Shown piece by piece: positions 1-7,419 of a stretch of DNA of 8,238 nucleotides. The position numbers and the translations under genes are program-made. Below the pieces are notes generated by a model. That model did no database searches, was not told the DNA's origin, and saw nothing but the letters and a program-made list of their open reading frames with translations. Positions within the stretch are counted from its first letter, which is position 1, and every line of letters starts with the position of its first letter. The DNA is taken from the NCBI GenBank assembly GCA_019414465.1, contig DXLY01000072.1, positions 1 through 8,238 of the forward strand, read 5' to 3'. The DNA is from Collinsella sp. GTDB lineage: Bacteria > Actinomycetota > Coriobacteriia > Coriobacteriales > Coriobacteriaceae.

Positions 1-2372
1 CCCTTAAACGCGTGTTCAAACTGCTTTTTGACGTCATCGCCCTTCACGAAGGTCCCGTCGGCAAGCTTAACGCCATCGAAACGAGCCGGCAGCGCCACGA
101 CTTGCGCCCCACCGTCGACGCGACCCATCTGCGCCGCACCCGAGGACTTACGCACGCCAAAGCACTCGGCGACCGCCACGACCGGATACTCCAGACCCTT
201 GGACGCATGCACGGTCATGATGCGTACCGCGCCGTCACCCTCCTCGTTGAGCGCGCCCGGGGCCTCCTTGCCCGCCAAGAAGCGGTCGAAGGCGAGCGCA
301 ATGGAGCGCGGCGAGTTGCCGAACTCGGCCTCCGCCTCGGCCACGGCGTCGAGAGCCTTGAGCACGTTGGCGGCAATGGCCTTGCCCTCGGGACCGCGCT
401 GCGCCAGGCGCACGAACCAGCCGGAGGCATTGACCGCGTCGCGCGCGACGGCGGCGAACGAATCGCGCCCCACGCGACGAAGTGCGTAGCGTAGCACCTC
501 GCGGGCGCGCGTCACGAGCGGCAAGCCCTGCAAGCCCGGCACGTCGAAATCGCTCATGATGCCCGCGTCGATATTCCGGCGCGAGGTCTCACCCGTCTCG
601 CTATCGAGCTTGGTCGCCAGCGCCAGGAACTCCTGGGCGCCGAGCGCAAACATCGGCGAGGCCAGCAGCGGCATAAGGCCCTGCGCCGTATCGGCCGGAT
701 TGGCAAGCGCGCACACCAGGGCGCGCACCGTCTGCACCTCGGCTGCTTGGGCAAAGACCGAGCCGCCCGCGATGACGCAGTCGAGCCCCTGGTCGCGGAA
801 GGCCTGCGCATAGACATCGGCGTTGGTCATGCGACCCAGCAGCAGGACCATGCTGCCCTGGGGCTGTTCTTTATCGGCAAGCGCGCGGAAACGCTCGGCA
901 ATCGCACGAGCTTTCGCCTGCGTTCGCTCCTGCGTGCTGCCACCGGCAACGAAGACCGCCTGGCGGCGCGAAGCCTTTGCCTTGAGCTTGTCCTCGCGAT
1001 CGTCACTCGGCTCAAGATCCAAGAACCCCTGCATCAAACCACCAGTATCGCCGTCAAAGACGCGCGCCACATAGCGCAGCACCTCATCGTGGCTGCGGAA
1101 GTTGCGCACGAGCTTGACGAGCTCGCCGGCGGGGACATCGGAGACGGCAGCCGTCTCGGGCGCAGCAGAGGAGCCCACCTTGCGCTCCTGGCGACGGAAT
1201 ACCTCGACCTCGGCGCCACGGAAGCGGTAGATCGACTGCTGCGCATCGCCCACGGTGCACAGCGCGCGCTCCCCTGCGCCCGTCAGATAGCGAATCAGAT
1301 CGACCTGCATCTGGTCGGTATCTTGGAACTCGTCAATCATGACCATCTTAAAGCGGCCCTCGTAGGCGGCTCGGATGGCGGGATAATCGCGCAGCGCCTC
1401 GTATGCCATGCGCAACAGATCGTTATTGTCGAGTGCGGACTGGTCAGCCTTGAGCGCACGGTACTCCGTCTCTACGGCACGGGCAAGCCCCGTCAGCGCA
1501 TCAAGTGCCGGGTCACCGCAAGCCAGCACAATATTGACGAACGTGTCGGCAGCCTCTGCCTTGAGAAGCTCGACATTCTCCTTTGGGAACATCTTACTCG
1601 CCCGAGGCATGCTGCATGACATCATGAGCCGCGCCACATCCGCCATGGTCTTGCCGCTCGCCTCGAACGCGTCGATGGCCTCGAGCGCCACCTGCGCTTT
1701 CTCGGTCGTGGCCTTGCTTGCGCCCAGCGCCGCACGATAGGCATCGGCAAGCGCCGAGGTGTCGGCCTGGCCACGCGCCACGCACACATCGTCCATCCCG
1801 CCCGGCAGCTGGCTCGAGAGCTCCAGCAGGTCGCGCACCAGGCCTTTGATGGTGGTACCGGCGCCAAACTGCCCGCCCTCGCCCGCCATGGGATACCAAG
1901 CGTAGAGGGCCTTGAGCGAAGCGGCGAGCTCGGACGCGGCATCGGGCGCCGTCGCGCGCCCCAGCACATGCTCAACAGCCTGATCCATAAGCTCATCGGT
2001 ATCGGTAAGCACCGTGAACTCGGGGTCGATGCCCAGCTCCAGCGCATGCGCGCGCAGGATGCGCGAGCACATGCCGTGAATGGTCGAAATCCAAGCGTCG
2101 TCGACCGTCAGGGCCTCCTCGTCCATCCCCTCGTCGATAAGCGCACGGCGCACGCGGTCGCGAATCTCGGCCGCAGCGTCTTTGGTAAAGGTAATGGCGA
2201 GCACTTGGTCCAGATGCTCGACAAACGGACCGGATTCGGGCGAGAGCGCGTAGACGATGCGGCGCGTAAGGGTAAAGGTCTTGCCCGAACCGGCGCCCGC
2301 CGAGACAAACAGCGGGCGGTCGAGCGTTTTGACGACTTGCAGCTGTTGCGGCATCAAAGTCGAAAGATCCAT
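1..2372 (-). CDS. addA: AddA/UvrD-type ATP-dependent helicase, partial (C-terminus outside window)
   Basis: Superfamily 1A helicase, probably the motor subunit of an AddAB helicase-nuclease that resects double-strand breaks for RecA. The frame is open from the ATG at 2372 to the window edge, giving 790 residues. Visible motifs are a Q-motif-like PQQLQVV (8-14), Walker A AGAGSGKT (25-32), Walker B IDEFQD (346-351), motif III GDAQQSIYRFRGA (375-387), motif IV RNFRS (423-427) and motif V VHASKGLEYP (721-730). AddA proteins usually run to about 1200 residues, with a C-terminal PD-(D/E)XK nuclease; that part would lie left of the window, so its presence cannot be judged. The start is 3 bp past the addB stop, with a strong Shine-Dalgarno inside the addB end, so the two are co-transcribed and probably translationally coupled. 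Without the C-terminus it could be another UvrD-like helicase, but pairing with an AddB-like gene favours AddA. Confidence 0.88.
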   Translation of the reverse strand, partial: MDLSTLMPQQLQVVKTLDRPLFVSAGAGSGKTFTLTRRIVYALSPESGPFVEHLDQVLAITFTKDAAAEIRDRVRRALIDEGMDEEALTVDDAWISTIHGMCSRILRAHALELGIDPEFTVLTDTDELMDQAVEHVLGRATAPDAASELAASLKALYAWYPMAGEGGQFGAGTTIKGLVRDLLELSSQLPGGMDDVCVARGQADTSALADAYRAALGASKATTEKAQVALEAIDAFEASGKTMADVARLMMSCSMPRASKMFPKENVELLKAEAADTFVNIVLACGDPALDALTGLARAVETEYRALKADQSALDNNDLLRMAYEALRDYPAIRAAYEGRFKMVMIDEFQDTDQMQVDLIRYLTGAGERALCTVGDAQQSIYRFRGAEVEVFRRQERKVGSSAAPETAAVSDVPAGELVKLVRNFRSHDEVLRYVARVFDGDTGGLMQGFLDLEPSDDREDKLKAKASRRQAVFVAGGSTQERTQAKARAIAERFRALADKEQPQGSMVLLLGRMTNADVYAQAFRDQGLDCVIAGGSVFAQAAEVQTVRALVCALANPADTAQGLMPLLASPMFALGAQEFLALATKLDSETGETSRRNIDAGIMSDFDVPGLQGLPLVTRAREVLRYALRRVGRDSFAAVARDAVNASGWFVRLAQRGPEGKAIAANVLKALDAVAEAEAEFGNSPRSIALAFDRFLAGKEAPGALNEEGDGAVRIMTVHASKGLEYPVVAVAECFGVRKSSGAAQMGRVDGGAQVVALPARFDGVKLADGTFVKGDDVKKQFEHAFK

Positions 2373-2375
2373 GGT

Positions 2376-5300
2376 CTACACGTCCCTCCTTACAAACGTT
2401 CCTTCGTGGTTATACGAGCAGCGCGCATGCGCGGCCTGCGCCGACGTCGGATCGACAGCGGCGACGTCGCCCGCCTCGAGTTCGCGCAAGCGCTCGGCGA
2501 TGCCGGCCTCCACGCGGTCGAGCAGCGCATCGAAGTCCATGTTGCCGCCCTCGCCCGGAAAGCCCTTCTTAAGGCCCGGAATGCGGCCGTCGCCGCGCTC
2601 TTCCTCGAGCAACTCGGCACTTGCGGCACCACGCAGTGCGGGCTTGCCGCCCTTGGTCGAAAAATAGAGCGCCGCACGGGCATCTAGACCCAGCGCCCGG
2701 CGCATGGCCTGCGCGTAGATGAGTGTCTGGGTATGGGGCGGTAGCCAGCGCGGATCATCGATGGGGGCCTCACCCGACTCCTCGTCGCGAACCGTGGGGT
2801 CGGCGAGCTTAAACTCCTCGACACCCGAACGATGCTTGTAGTCGATTACCACGGCGCGATTCTCGGCATCCACATCCACGCGGTCGATGCGCCCGCCGAG
2901 CGGCCAGCCGGCATACTCAACTTTAAGATCGTTAAAGGCAAACTCCAGATAGCGCGGAGCAAAGGGGGCAAGCGCCTCGGACTCGTAGGCAAGCACGCCC
3001 TCCAGCTGCGGCAAAATCTCGGCCACCTGCCGCTCCTCCACCGGGGAGAGCGGCACAAGCGGGCCCTCCGTGCCTCGCTTGCCGGCGTGCTCGGCCAACG
3101 TCTCGTCAAAGATCTCGCGCAGCAGCTCCTGAGCGCGCGGCAGATTCTCGGGCGTCACGCGCTCCATGCCCTCCTGGGGCAGACGGGCATGCAAGTGTTC
3201 CAGCACGTCGTGGACAAAGTTGCCCTTCTCCATATTGCCAAAGCCAGCGTCGATCGACTGGGGCTTCACGCGGTACGAGACGAACCAGCATAGCGGGCAG
3301 GTCGAATAGGCCTCGATCTGCGAGGCAGACGTCAGGCGCGGCACCAGCGGCGCATCCTCGCCCTCGCCATCGCGACGACGCAGGACCAAATACGGAATGG
3401 CTTCATCGCTCAGATGCTGAGGAGCTTCGCAGGTCACGCGCTCGCGCCTAAGACCTTCGCCTGCCGCGGGATCGAAGTCCCTTACGATATCGCCCTCACC
3501 CACGCACTTCGCCTTGTCGGCGCCAACGGCCTTAGCGTCGTCAGCGGCCTTGTCGGCGTCAGCGGCCTTAGCATCGTTAGCGGCCTCGGCATGCGCCCGC
3601 AACTCGGTCCACACGGCCGCCGGATAGCACTCGCGCGCCTGACGATCGTGGGTCACACGGGCGAGCGTAACCGGACCACGCGACGCTTGTATCGCGCGGC
3701 CAAAGCGTGCGCGCAGCAAGGCCGCAGGCTCAAGCGTCACACCGCTGCGATCTAACTCTGCCGTCAGCGTTGCCAGCGGGCCCTCCTCATGTGAGAGCGG
3801 ATAACTGTCCAGGTCGACGTCGGCAAACAGCACGGCATCGTAGCTGCCGGGGCGCAGGGCCGCCGCATCGGCAAGCGAAGCAAAGCGAACCTGGGCGCGT
3901 GGCGCACGGTCAACCTCGTAGGTCTCGTAATCGTAGGCGGCGCTACGCTTGTCCACCTTGGTGCGAATGTCATCGAGCACGGGCACGGTCGCGGCCTGCG
4001 ACACGTCGAGCGCACGGGCGCCATTCATAAGGATGTCGATGACGTGGCGCAGCAGGGCCACCTCCGCCTGGCGACGGGCCTGACCGTCGAGACCGCCAAG
4101 TGCGCGATCGGGCAGTGCCTCGGCAACGGCAAGCATGGCCTTGAGCGCCGTCACGGGTTTGTCGCGCCACAGCGCCTGGAACACGCCCGAGATCACGCAC
4201 GGCACGTTCTTAAACCAGTTCTCGTCGCTCGCCGCTTTACGCGCGCCCCTCACCTGGCCCTGCACGCTCTGCAGCAGGCTCTTGACGCCCGCAGTGGTCT
4301 TGCTGCGCGACAGTCGCATATTCTTGTCGAACGTGCGCGCGCTGGCGGCGTCGGCACCCGAAAGCGGGCTGTAAATCCAGTCGGTAAGCTCCGGAGCGGG
4401 CCACCACTCAGTCTTAGAAGCTGCCCCTTCGTCGGCGGCCTTCATACGCTCGATCAGGTTGGCGAGCGCCGTGAACTGCCTGCCCGCAATGGATTGGGAA
4501 AACGCCGTGAACTCGGCCGTCTCGGCAGCAACGTGGCGCGCCGCCAAACGAGCGGCAAGCTCGCCGAACAGCTGGGGTGCCCGGGCAGAAACAACGAGCA
4601 CGCGTACGGGGTCGGCGGGTGTTGCAGCAACTTTATCGTCCTTGGACTCCTTGTGCGCTTTCACCAACTTATCGATGACGTCCGCATAAGCATGGGCACG
4701 GGCATGGGGGCCGGCGACCTCAATAAAGGCAGGCTGAGCAGCGGACTTGGAGGCAGTCTGGGGCGCGGCGGCGCCCTCCCCCAGCGGCGCGATCTCAAAC
4801 AGCACACCGCGGACATCAAATGCCGCGGCAAGCTCCTCGCGCATCGCCGCTTGCTCGCGGGCAAGCAGCACGACAACCTCTCCCCCGTTGTTTGCCACGG
4901 CGGACAGCAGCTCGAGCAGGCTATACGTAAATGACGCGACGCCGCGCACGCAAACGGCGCGGGCGCACCCCGGCAGGTTGTCGGCCAAAGCGCCGGCCAT
5001 AATGTCAGCCGCCTCGCAGGGCTCGACCATATCTCGACGGTCCAAACCGCGCGCATAGGCGCACAAAAGTTCAAACACGCGAGCCTCGGCGTCGCTTTTG
5101 GGCTTGGGCTTGCAAACGTTGTCGCAGCAACGCTCGGCACCTGTCCCTGCCACACCCGGCAGCACATCGCGAGCCATACGCGCGAGCATACGCACCGTGC
5201 CCTGGCTGCGCGAAAGCGGCTGCAGGTCGGCGTCGTCGAGACGCGCTACCATGTCCGAAAACAGCATCTGGCGCTGCAGGTTGTCGACGAAACCGCGCCC

Positions 5301-5528
5301 GTCGCCCAAAAGCTCCCAAAGCGAGCGAAGCCACGATGTAGGCGTCTTGTAGTCAATACCCAGCGAAACGCCGGCTTCCGCCGCATCATGACGGCACAGG
5401 TCGAGCTCGGCAAACGTTGGCGCCAGCAGCACGGCACGCCCGTGGCGGGCAATAAGGTCGGCAAGCAGCGCCGCCTCGGCATCGCTCAAATCCGCGCCGG
5501 CGTTGGTGGTATAGATTCGAACAGGCAT
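2376..5528 (-). CDS. addB: AddB-like PD-(D/E)XK nuclease subunit of the helicase-nuclease
   Basis: A 1050-residue protein whose last third is a RecB/AddB-type nuclease. Visible motifs are a TSASQIEAYSTCP entry motif (733-745), GNFVHDVLEH with catalytic-type His773, GGRIDRVD with metal-binding Asp882, VVIDYKH with Asp896-x-Lys898, and QTLIYAQA (Gln934, Tyr938). The preceding roughly 600 residues should form the inactive helicase-like fold of AddB, but no Walker A is visible at the N-terminus, unlike Bacillus AddB. Cysteines near the nuclease are Cys744, Cys747 and Cys1037 only; the usual C-terminal CxxC...C group of the Fe-S cluster is not seen. Residues about 650-673 are an Ala/Asp/Lys-rich tandem repeat. 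The length is slightly short for AddB (about 1150). The start ATG at 5528 has GGAGG only 3 nt upstream, a tight spacing. It is first in the operon, in the usual addB-addA order; no clear promoter is seen upstream. Another RecB-family nuclease is possible, but the context favours AddB. Confidence 0.87.
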   Translation of the reverse strand: MPVRIYTTNAGADLSDAEAALLADLIARHGRAVLLAPTFAELDLCRHDAAEAGVSLGIDYKTPTSWLRSLWELLGDGRGFVDNLQRQMLFSDMVARLDDADLQPLSRSQGTVRMLARMARDVLPGVAGTGAERCCDNVCKPKPKSDAEARVFELLCAYARGLDRRDMVEPCEAADIMAGALADNLPGCARAVCVRGVASFTYSLLELLSAVANNGGEVVVLLAREQAAMREELAAAFDVRGVLFEIAPLGEGAAAPQTASKSAAQPAFIEVAGPHARAHAYADVIDKLVKAHKESKDDKVAATPADPVRVLVVSARAPQLFGELAARLAARHVAAETAEFTAFSQSIAGRQFTALANLIERMKAADEGAASKTEWWPAPELTDWIYSPLSGADAASARTFDKNMRLSRSKTTAGVKSLLQSVQGQVRGARKAASDENWFKNVPCVISGVFQALWRDKPVTALKAMLAVAEALPDRALGGLDGQARRQAEVALLRHVIDILMNGARALDVSQAATVPVLDDIRTKVDKRSAAYDYETYEVDRAPRAQVRFASLADAAALRPGSYDAVLFADVDLDSYPLSHEEGPLATLTAELDRSGVTLEPAALLRARFGRAIQASRGPVTLARVTHDRQARECYPAAVWTELRAHAEAANDAKAADADKAADDAKAVGADKAKCVGEGDIVRDFDPAAGEGLRRERVTCEAPQHLSDEAIPYLVLRRRDGEGEDAPLVPRLTSASQIEAYSTCPLCWFVSYRVKPQSIDAGFGNMEKGNFVHDVLEHLHARLPQEGMERVTPENLPRAQELLREIFDETLAEHAGKRGTEGPLVPLSPVEERQVAEILPQLEGVLAYESEALAPFAPRYLEFAFNDLKVEYAGWPLGGRIDRVDVDAENRAVVIDYKHRSGVEEFKLADPTVRDEESGEAPIDDPRWLPPHTQTLIYAQAMRRALGLDARAALYFSTKGGKPALRGAASAELLEEERGDGRIPGLKKGFPGEGGNMDFDALLDRVEAGIAERLRELEAGDVAAVDPTSAQAAHARCSYNHEGTFVRRDV
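2385..2390 (-). promoter_or_regulatory. Shine-Dalgarno of addA inside the addB 3' end
   Basis: On the minus strand AGGAGG lies 12 nt before the ATG at 2372, within the last codons of addB. It supports that ATG as the start and suggests terminating addB ribosomes feed addA. The spacing is a little long but workable. Confidence 0.65.
3511..3582 (-). repeat. 18-bp in-frame tandem repeat within addB (4 units)
   Basis: Four 18-bp units (3511-3528, 3529-3546, 3547-3564, 3565-3582) each start with gcctt on the plus strand and differ at a few positions; a fifth degenerate unit follows at 3583-3600. On the addB strand they encode Ala/Asp/Lys-rich hexapeptides such as KAADDA and KAADAD (residues about 650-673). 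Being a multiple of three, the array can expand or shrink without breaking the frame. It lies between the helicase-like part and the nuclease domain, so it is probably a flexible linker. Confidence 0.85.
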
Positions 5529-5610
5529 GGTCCTCCACTCAAACCGTTCGCAATATTCAATGCTTTCATCCTACCCGCCCGCGCGGACAGATTTGCCCCA
5601 CGCCAACAGA

Positions 5611-5699
5611 TTTGACCCCTTGGAGACGGAGGAAAATGGATCACCGAGGGGGTCTGTCTAACCCGGTGATCCGTTTTCCTCCGTCCCCAAGGGATCAAA
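5611..5699. repeat. Long inverted repeat, 36-bp arms around a 17-nt loop
   Basis: The arms at 5611-5646 and 5664-5699 match as inverted repeats at 33 of 36 positions; the loop is 5647-5663. The arms carry the motif GACGGAGGAAAA followed by GGATCACCG. The three mismatches are all transitions, so some become G-T wobbles in RNA. The right arm overlaps the T-run of the terminator of the gene to the right, and the left arm ends about 80 bp before addB. The origin is not known from sequence: it may be a mobile palindromic repeat (REP/MITE-like) or a processing or attenuation hairpin. Confidence 0.9.
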
Positions 5700-5724
5700 A
5701 AACCGCCCCCGGAGGAGCGGTTTT
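5697..5724 (-). terminator. Rho-independent terminator after the TrpR/YerC-like gene
   Basis: Reading the minus strand, AAAACCGC and GCGGTTTT form a stem closed by a short C/G-rich inner helix, ending in a run of six T. It begins 24 bp past the stop at 5748 and should end that transcript before addB, so addB needs its own promoter or read-through. On the plus strand the hairpin also has a short T tract and could be weakly bidirectional. Confidence 0.85.
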
Positions 5725-5747
5725 GCACAATTCGTTTTTGGCGCGGC

Positions 5748-6047
5748 TTACTCGCCATCCTCCAGCTTAATGAGGATCTTGCGATAGCCGCCGTACTCGC
5801 CGTTGAGCGCCTTGGACACCCGGCTCACCGTGGTGGACGAAGCGCCGGTACGGGCCTGAACCTCGACATAAGGCTCGCCCTCATCCAGATAACGCGCAAC
5901 CTGCAGACGTTGCGAAAGATCGCAGATCTCGCGCGGCGTGCAGATATCGGTCAAAAACGCCTGGATATCCTTCTCGTCATCCAAAAGACTAAATGCGTGG
6001 ACCAGCTGCTTGACATCAGGCTTGTCAAACATGTTCTCGATATTCAT
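5748..6047 (-). CDS. TrpR/YerC-YecD family helix-turn-helix regulator
   Basis: A small, 99-residue DNA-binding protein. The family signature is clear: ICTPREICDLSQRLQVARYL (35-54) followed by a helix-turn-helix, YVEVQARTGASSTTVSRV (60-77), as in Bacillus YerC and other TrpR-superfamily proteins. The length is normal for the family. TrpR itself binds tryptophan; for the YerC branch the ligand and targets are not established, so no regulon is assigned. The ATG at 6047 is the earliest possible start because an in-frame TGA lies two codons upstream (6051-6053); its ribosome site is weak (GGTGA very close to the ATG), and Met6 is an alternative. The gene stands alone, ends at a strong terminator, and is divergent from the membrane-protein gene to the right. 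Confidence 0.9.
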   Translation of the reverse strand: MNIENMFDKPDVKQLVHAFSLLDDEKDIQAFLTDICTPREICDLSQRLQVARYLDEGEPYVEVQARTGASSTTVSRVSKALNGEYGGYRKILIKLEDGE

Positions 6048-6370
6048 CGATCACCGCCAAACCCGCCATAAGGCATCGAAGTTGATACTGACATCGGGCA
6101 TCGTTCGCCCGTTCTATGCAATAGGGCAACGCCTGTGGCTTTTGCCCGTAGCAGTGTAGCACACCACCAAACTAAAGCGACAAGACTCTCTGCCAGCGGC
6201 GCGTTTTTCAGGACGAACGCCGTTTTGAAACCGAATGCGCACGTAAGCTCCACGAATATTTGAGACAATGGGCGGCCAAACAGAGCCGTGCCCGAGCATC
6301 TGTCCGAGTTGCAAAGGCATGTGCCTCTCACGCTCCCTCACCACGCCATGCGCAAGAAAGGATTCACACC
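6048..6370. other. Intergenic region between the divergent trpR-like and membrane-protein genes
   Basis: Some 323 bp with no supportable gene; open frames here lack ribosome sites and family resemblance. Near the left gene are two small inverted repeats: 6095-6099 with 6107-6111 (CGGGC/GCCCG, 7-nt loop) and 6124-6129 with 6142-6147 (GGGCAA/TTGCCC, 12-nt loop). A possible minus-strand promoter lies at 6153-6183. I saw no convincing plus-strand promoter for the membrane-protein gene, although TTGAAA at about 6224 could serve as a -35. Confidence 0.6.
6153..6183 (-). promoter_or_regulatory. Candidate promoter for the TrpR/YerC-like gene
   Basis: On the minus strand TTGTCG (6178-6183) and TACACT (6153-6158) are spaced 19 bp, and the -10 is preceded by TGC, giving an extended -10. 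It would leave a leader of about 100 nt holding the two small hairpins noted for this region. The spacing is longer than ideal, so the call is tentative. Confidence 0.35.
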
Positions 6371-6736
6371 ATGCGCTTTATGCTCAACTGGCTTTTGACC
6401 TCAATCGCCATCGCGATCGCAACGTTTCTCGTCCCCGGCATTCAGCCCTTCGGCATGGCCGACGCCTGGGTCTGCTTTGCCTTCGTGGGACTGTTCCTCA
6501 ACATCGTCGACTCGCTCGTTAAGCCGTTCCTGACGGTCATCTCGCTGCCACTCACTATTATCACGCTTGGTATTTTTCAGCTTGTGGTCAACAGCTTTAT
6601 GCTCGAGCTGGCCAGCTACCTGTCGGTCAATCTGCTGGGCGCGGGTATCTCCATCGCCAGCTTTGGATCGGCGTTTATGGGCAGCATCCTGGTATCCATC
6701 ATGCGCAGCATTCTCGACAGCATCGCCCGGAACTAA
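6371..6736 (+). CDS. YvlD-type small membrane protein ('phage holin family 4')
   Basis: A 121-residue, very hydrophobic protein with four likely membrane segments: about 5-23, 31-50, 56-78 and 87-112. The region NIVDSLVKPFLTVISLPLTIITLGIF (44-69) carries the N...KP.L...LPLTI.TLG pattern typical of the YvlD family, annotated as phage holin family 4 by similarity. Despite that name these are usually chromosomal housekeeping-context proteins, and nothing phage-like surrounds this one, so lysis is not implied; in Firmicutes relatives have been tied to envelope stress operons. The function here is unknown. The start at 6371 is chosen because AAAGGA lies 8 nt upstream and the family begins directly with the first membrane helix; an in-frame ATG at 6260 would add an unsupported extension. 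The gene is monocistronic and ends before a hairpin terminator. Confidence 0.88.
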   Translation: MRFMLNWLLTSIAIAIATFLVPGIQPFGMADAWVCFAFVGLFLNIVDSLVKPFLTVISLPLTIITLGIFQLVVNSFMLELASYLSVNLLGAGISIASFGSAFMGSILVSIMRSILDSIARN

Positions 6737-6773
6737 AGCGACCGGATACGGACCGCCACAACACGCCAAAACG

Positions 6774-6804
6774 AAGGCCGTCCATCGCAACGATGGGCGG
6801 CCTT
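6774..6804. terminator. Bidirectional hairpin terminator between convergent genes
   Basis: A 14-bp stem (6774-6787 with 6791-6804, one G-T wobble, 3-nt loop) starts about 38 bp after the membrane-protein stop. On the plus strand it is followed by GCCATTTG, a poor T tract; on the minus strand it is followed by CGTTTTGG, somewhat better. It therefore likely serves both the plus-strand gene and the converging rrf2 transcript. Confidence 0.72.
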
Positions 6805-6873
6805 GCCATTTGTCGAGCCTCAGAGGGCAGGAAAATCTACCATTTCTACCCCGTCCCCCAATAGCAGGTGGGG

Positions 6874-7302
6874 CTAGATGACGTAGTCGTAGCCCTCGCT
6901 GGGGGCGACGAGCGTATCGAGCGTCACGCCATCGAGGTAGTCGTTGATGAGCTTGTCCAGGTTCTTCCACACATCGAGTGTGGGACACTCATCCGAACGC
7001 GAACAGCCCTTGCAGTCGCCGTCCAGGCATGCGACCGGTGCCAGACTACCCTCGGTCAGGCGCAGAATCTCGCCCACCGTGTACTGCTCGGGCGGGCGCG
7101 TGAGCACGTAACCACCGCCCTTGCCGCGCATGCCCGAGAGCATATTGGCGCGCACGAGTGTGGCCAAAATGTTCTCCAGATACTTCTCCGAAATCCCCTG
7201 ACGCGCGGCGATCTCTTTGAGGGGAATGCGGCCTGCCGCCTGGTGCTCGGCCAGGTCGACCATAACGCGCAGGGCATATCTGCCCTTTGTGGAAACCAAC
7301 AT
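6874..7302 (-). CDS. Rrf2-family transcriptional regulator with Fe-S-type cysteines (CymR/IscR-like)
   Basis: A 142-residue regulator beginning MLVSTKGRYALRVMVDLA, the hallmark N-terminus of Rrf2 proteins. The winged helix spans about 1-70, with recognition region GISEKYLENILATL (36-49) and wing GMRGKGGGYVL (57-67), followed by a dimerisation helix. Four cysteines (92, 97, 100, 106) sit where IscR and NsrR hold their cluster ligands, so this protein may bind an Fe-S cluster; CymR of Bacillus lacks such a set. It is divergent from cysteine synthase across 253 bp, the context expected for a CymR- or IscR-like control of cysteine or Fe-S supply. GAAAGG about 11 nt upstream supports the ATG at 7302. 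Autoregulation is plausible, because a palindrome covers the -10 box. The exact ligand cannot be decided from sequence. Confidence 0.92.
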   Translation of the reverse strand: MLVSTKGRYALRVMVDLAEHQAAGRIPLKEIAARQGISEKYLENILATLVRANMLSGMRGKGGGYVLTRPPEQYTVGEILRLTEGSLAPVACLDGDCKGCSRSDECPTLDVWKNLDKLINDYLDGVTLDTLVAPSEGYDYVI

Positions 7303-7338
7303 ATATATTGCTGCCTTTCGGTCTTTTAATTCGTAGAA

Positions 7339-7366
7339 ATTCTAGCCGAAATATTGGTTTTGAAAA
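7339..7366 (-). promoter_or_regulatory. Candidate rrf2 promoter with palindrome on the -10 box
   Basis: On the minus strand TTTTCA (7361-7366) and TAGAAT (7339-7344) are spaced 16 bp. The -10 overlaps a palindrome TAGAA-N-TTCTA at 7334-7344, a possible operator for self-repression by the Rrf2 protein. The leader would be about 30 nt. Confidence 0.5.
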
Positions 7367-7419
7367 TACCTATTCCCGTCAAGATGGTTAATCGACTCGT
7401 AATAATCTTCTATTTCCTA

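Noticed and set aside
747..1619. A 290-codon plus-strand open frame opposite addA
   Set aside because: It is an antisense shadow of the helicase gene; high GC leaves long open frames on the opposite strand. No ribosome site or recognisable domain.
4044..4934. A 296-codon plus-strand open frame opposite addB
   Set aside because: Antisense shadow of the AddB-like gene, with no domain and low-complexity residue content.
6371..6736. Prophage or lysis cassette suggested by the 'holin' family name
   Set aside because: No endolysin, structural or integrase gene nearby; the YvlD-type proteins are commonly chromosomal.
6401..6988. A minus-strand open frame spanning the membrane-protein gene and the end of rrf2
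   Set aside because: It crosses the strong terminator and overlaps two well-supported genes; no family resemblance.
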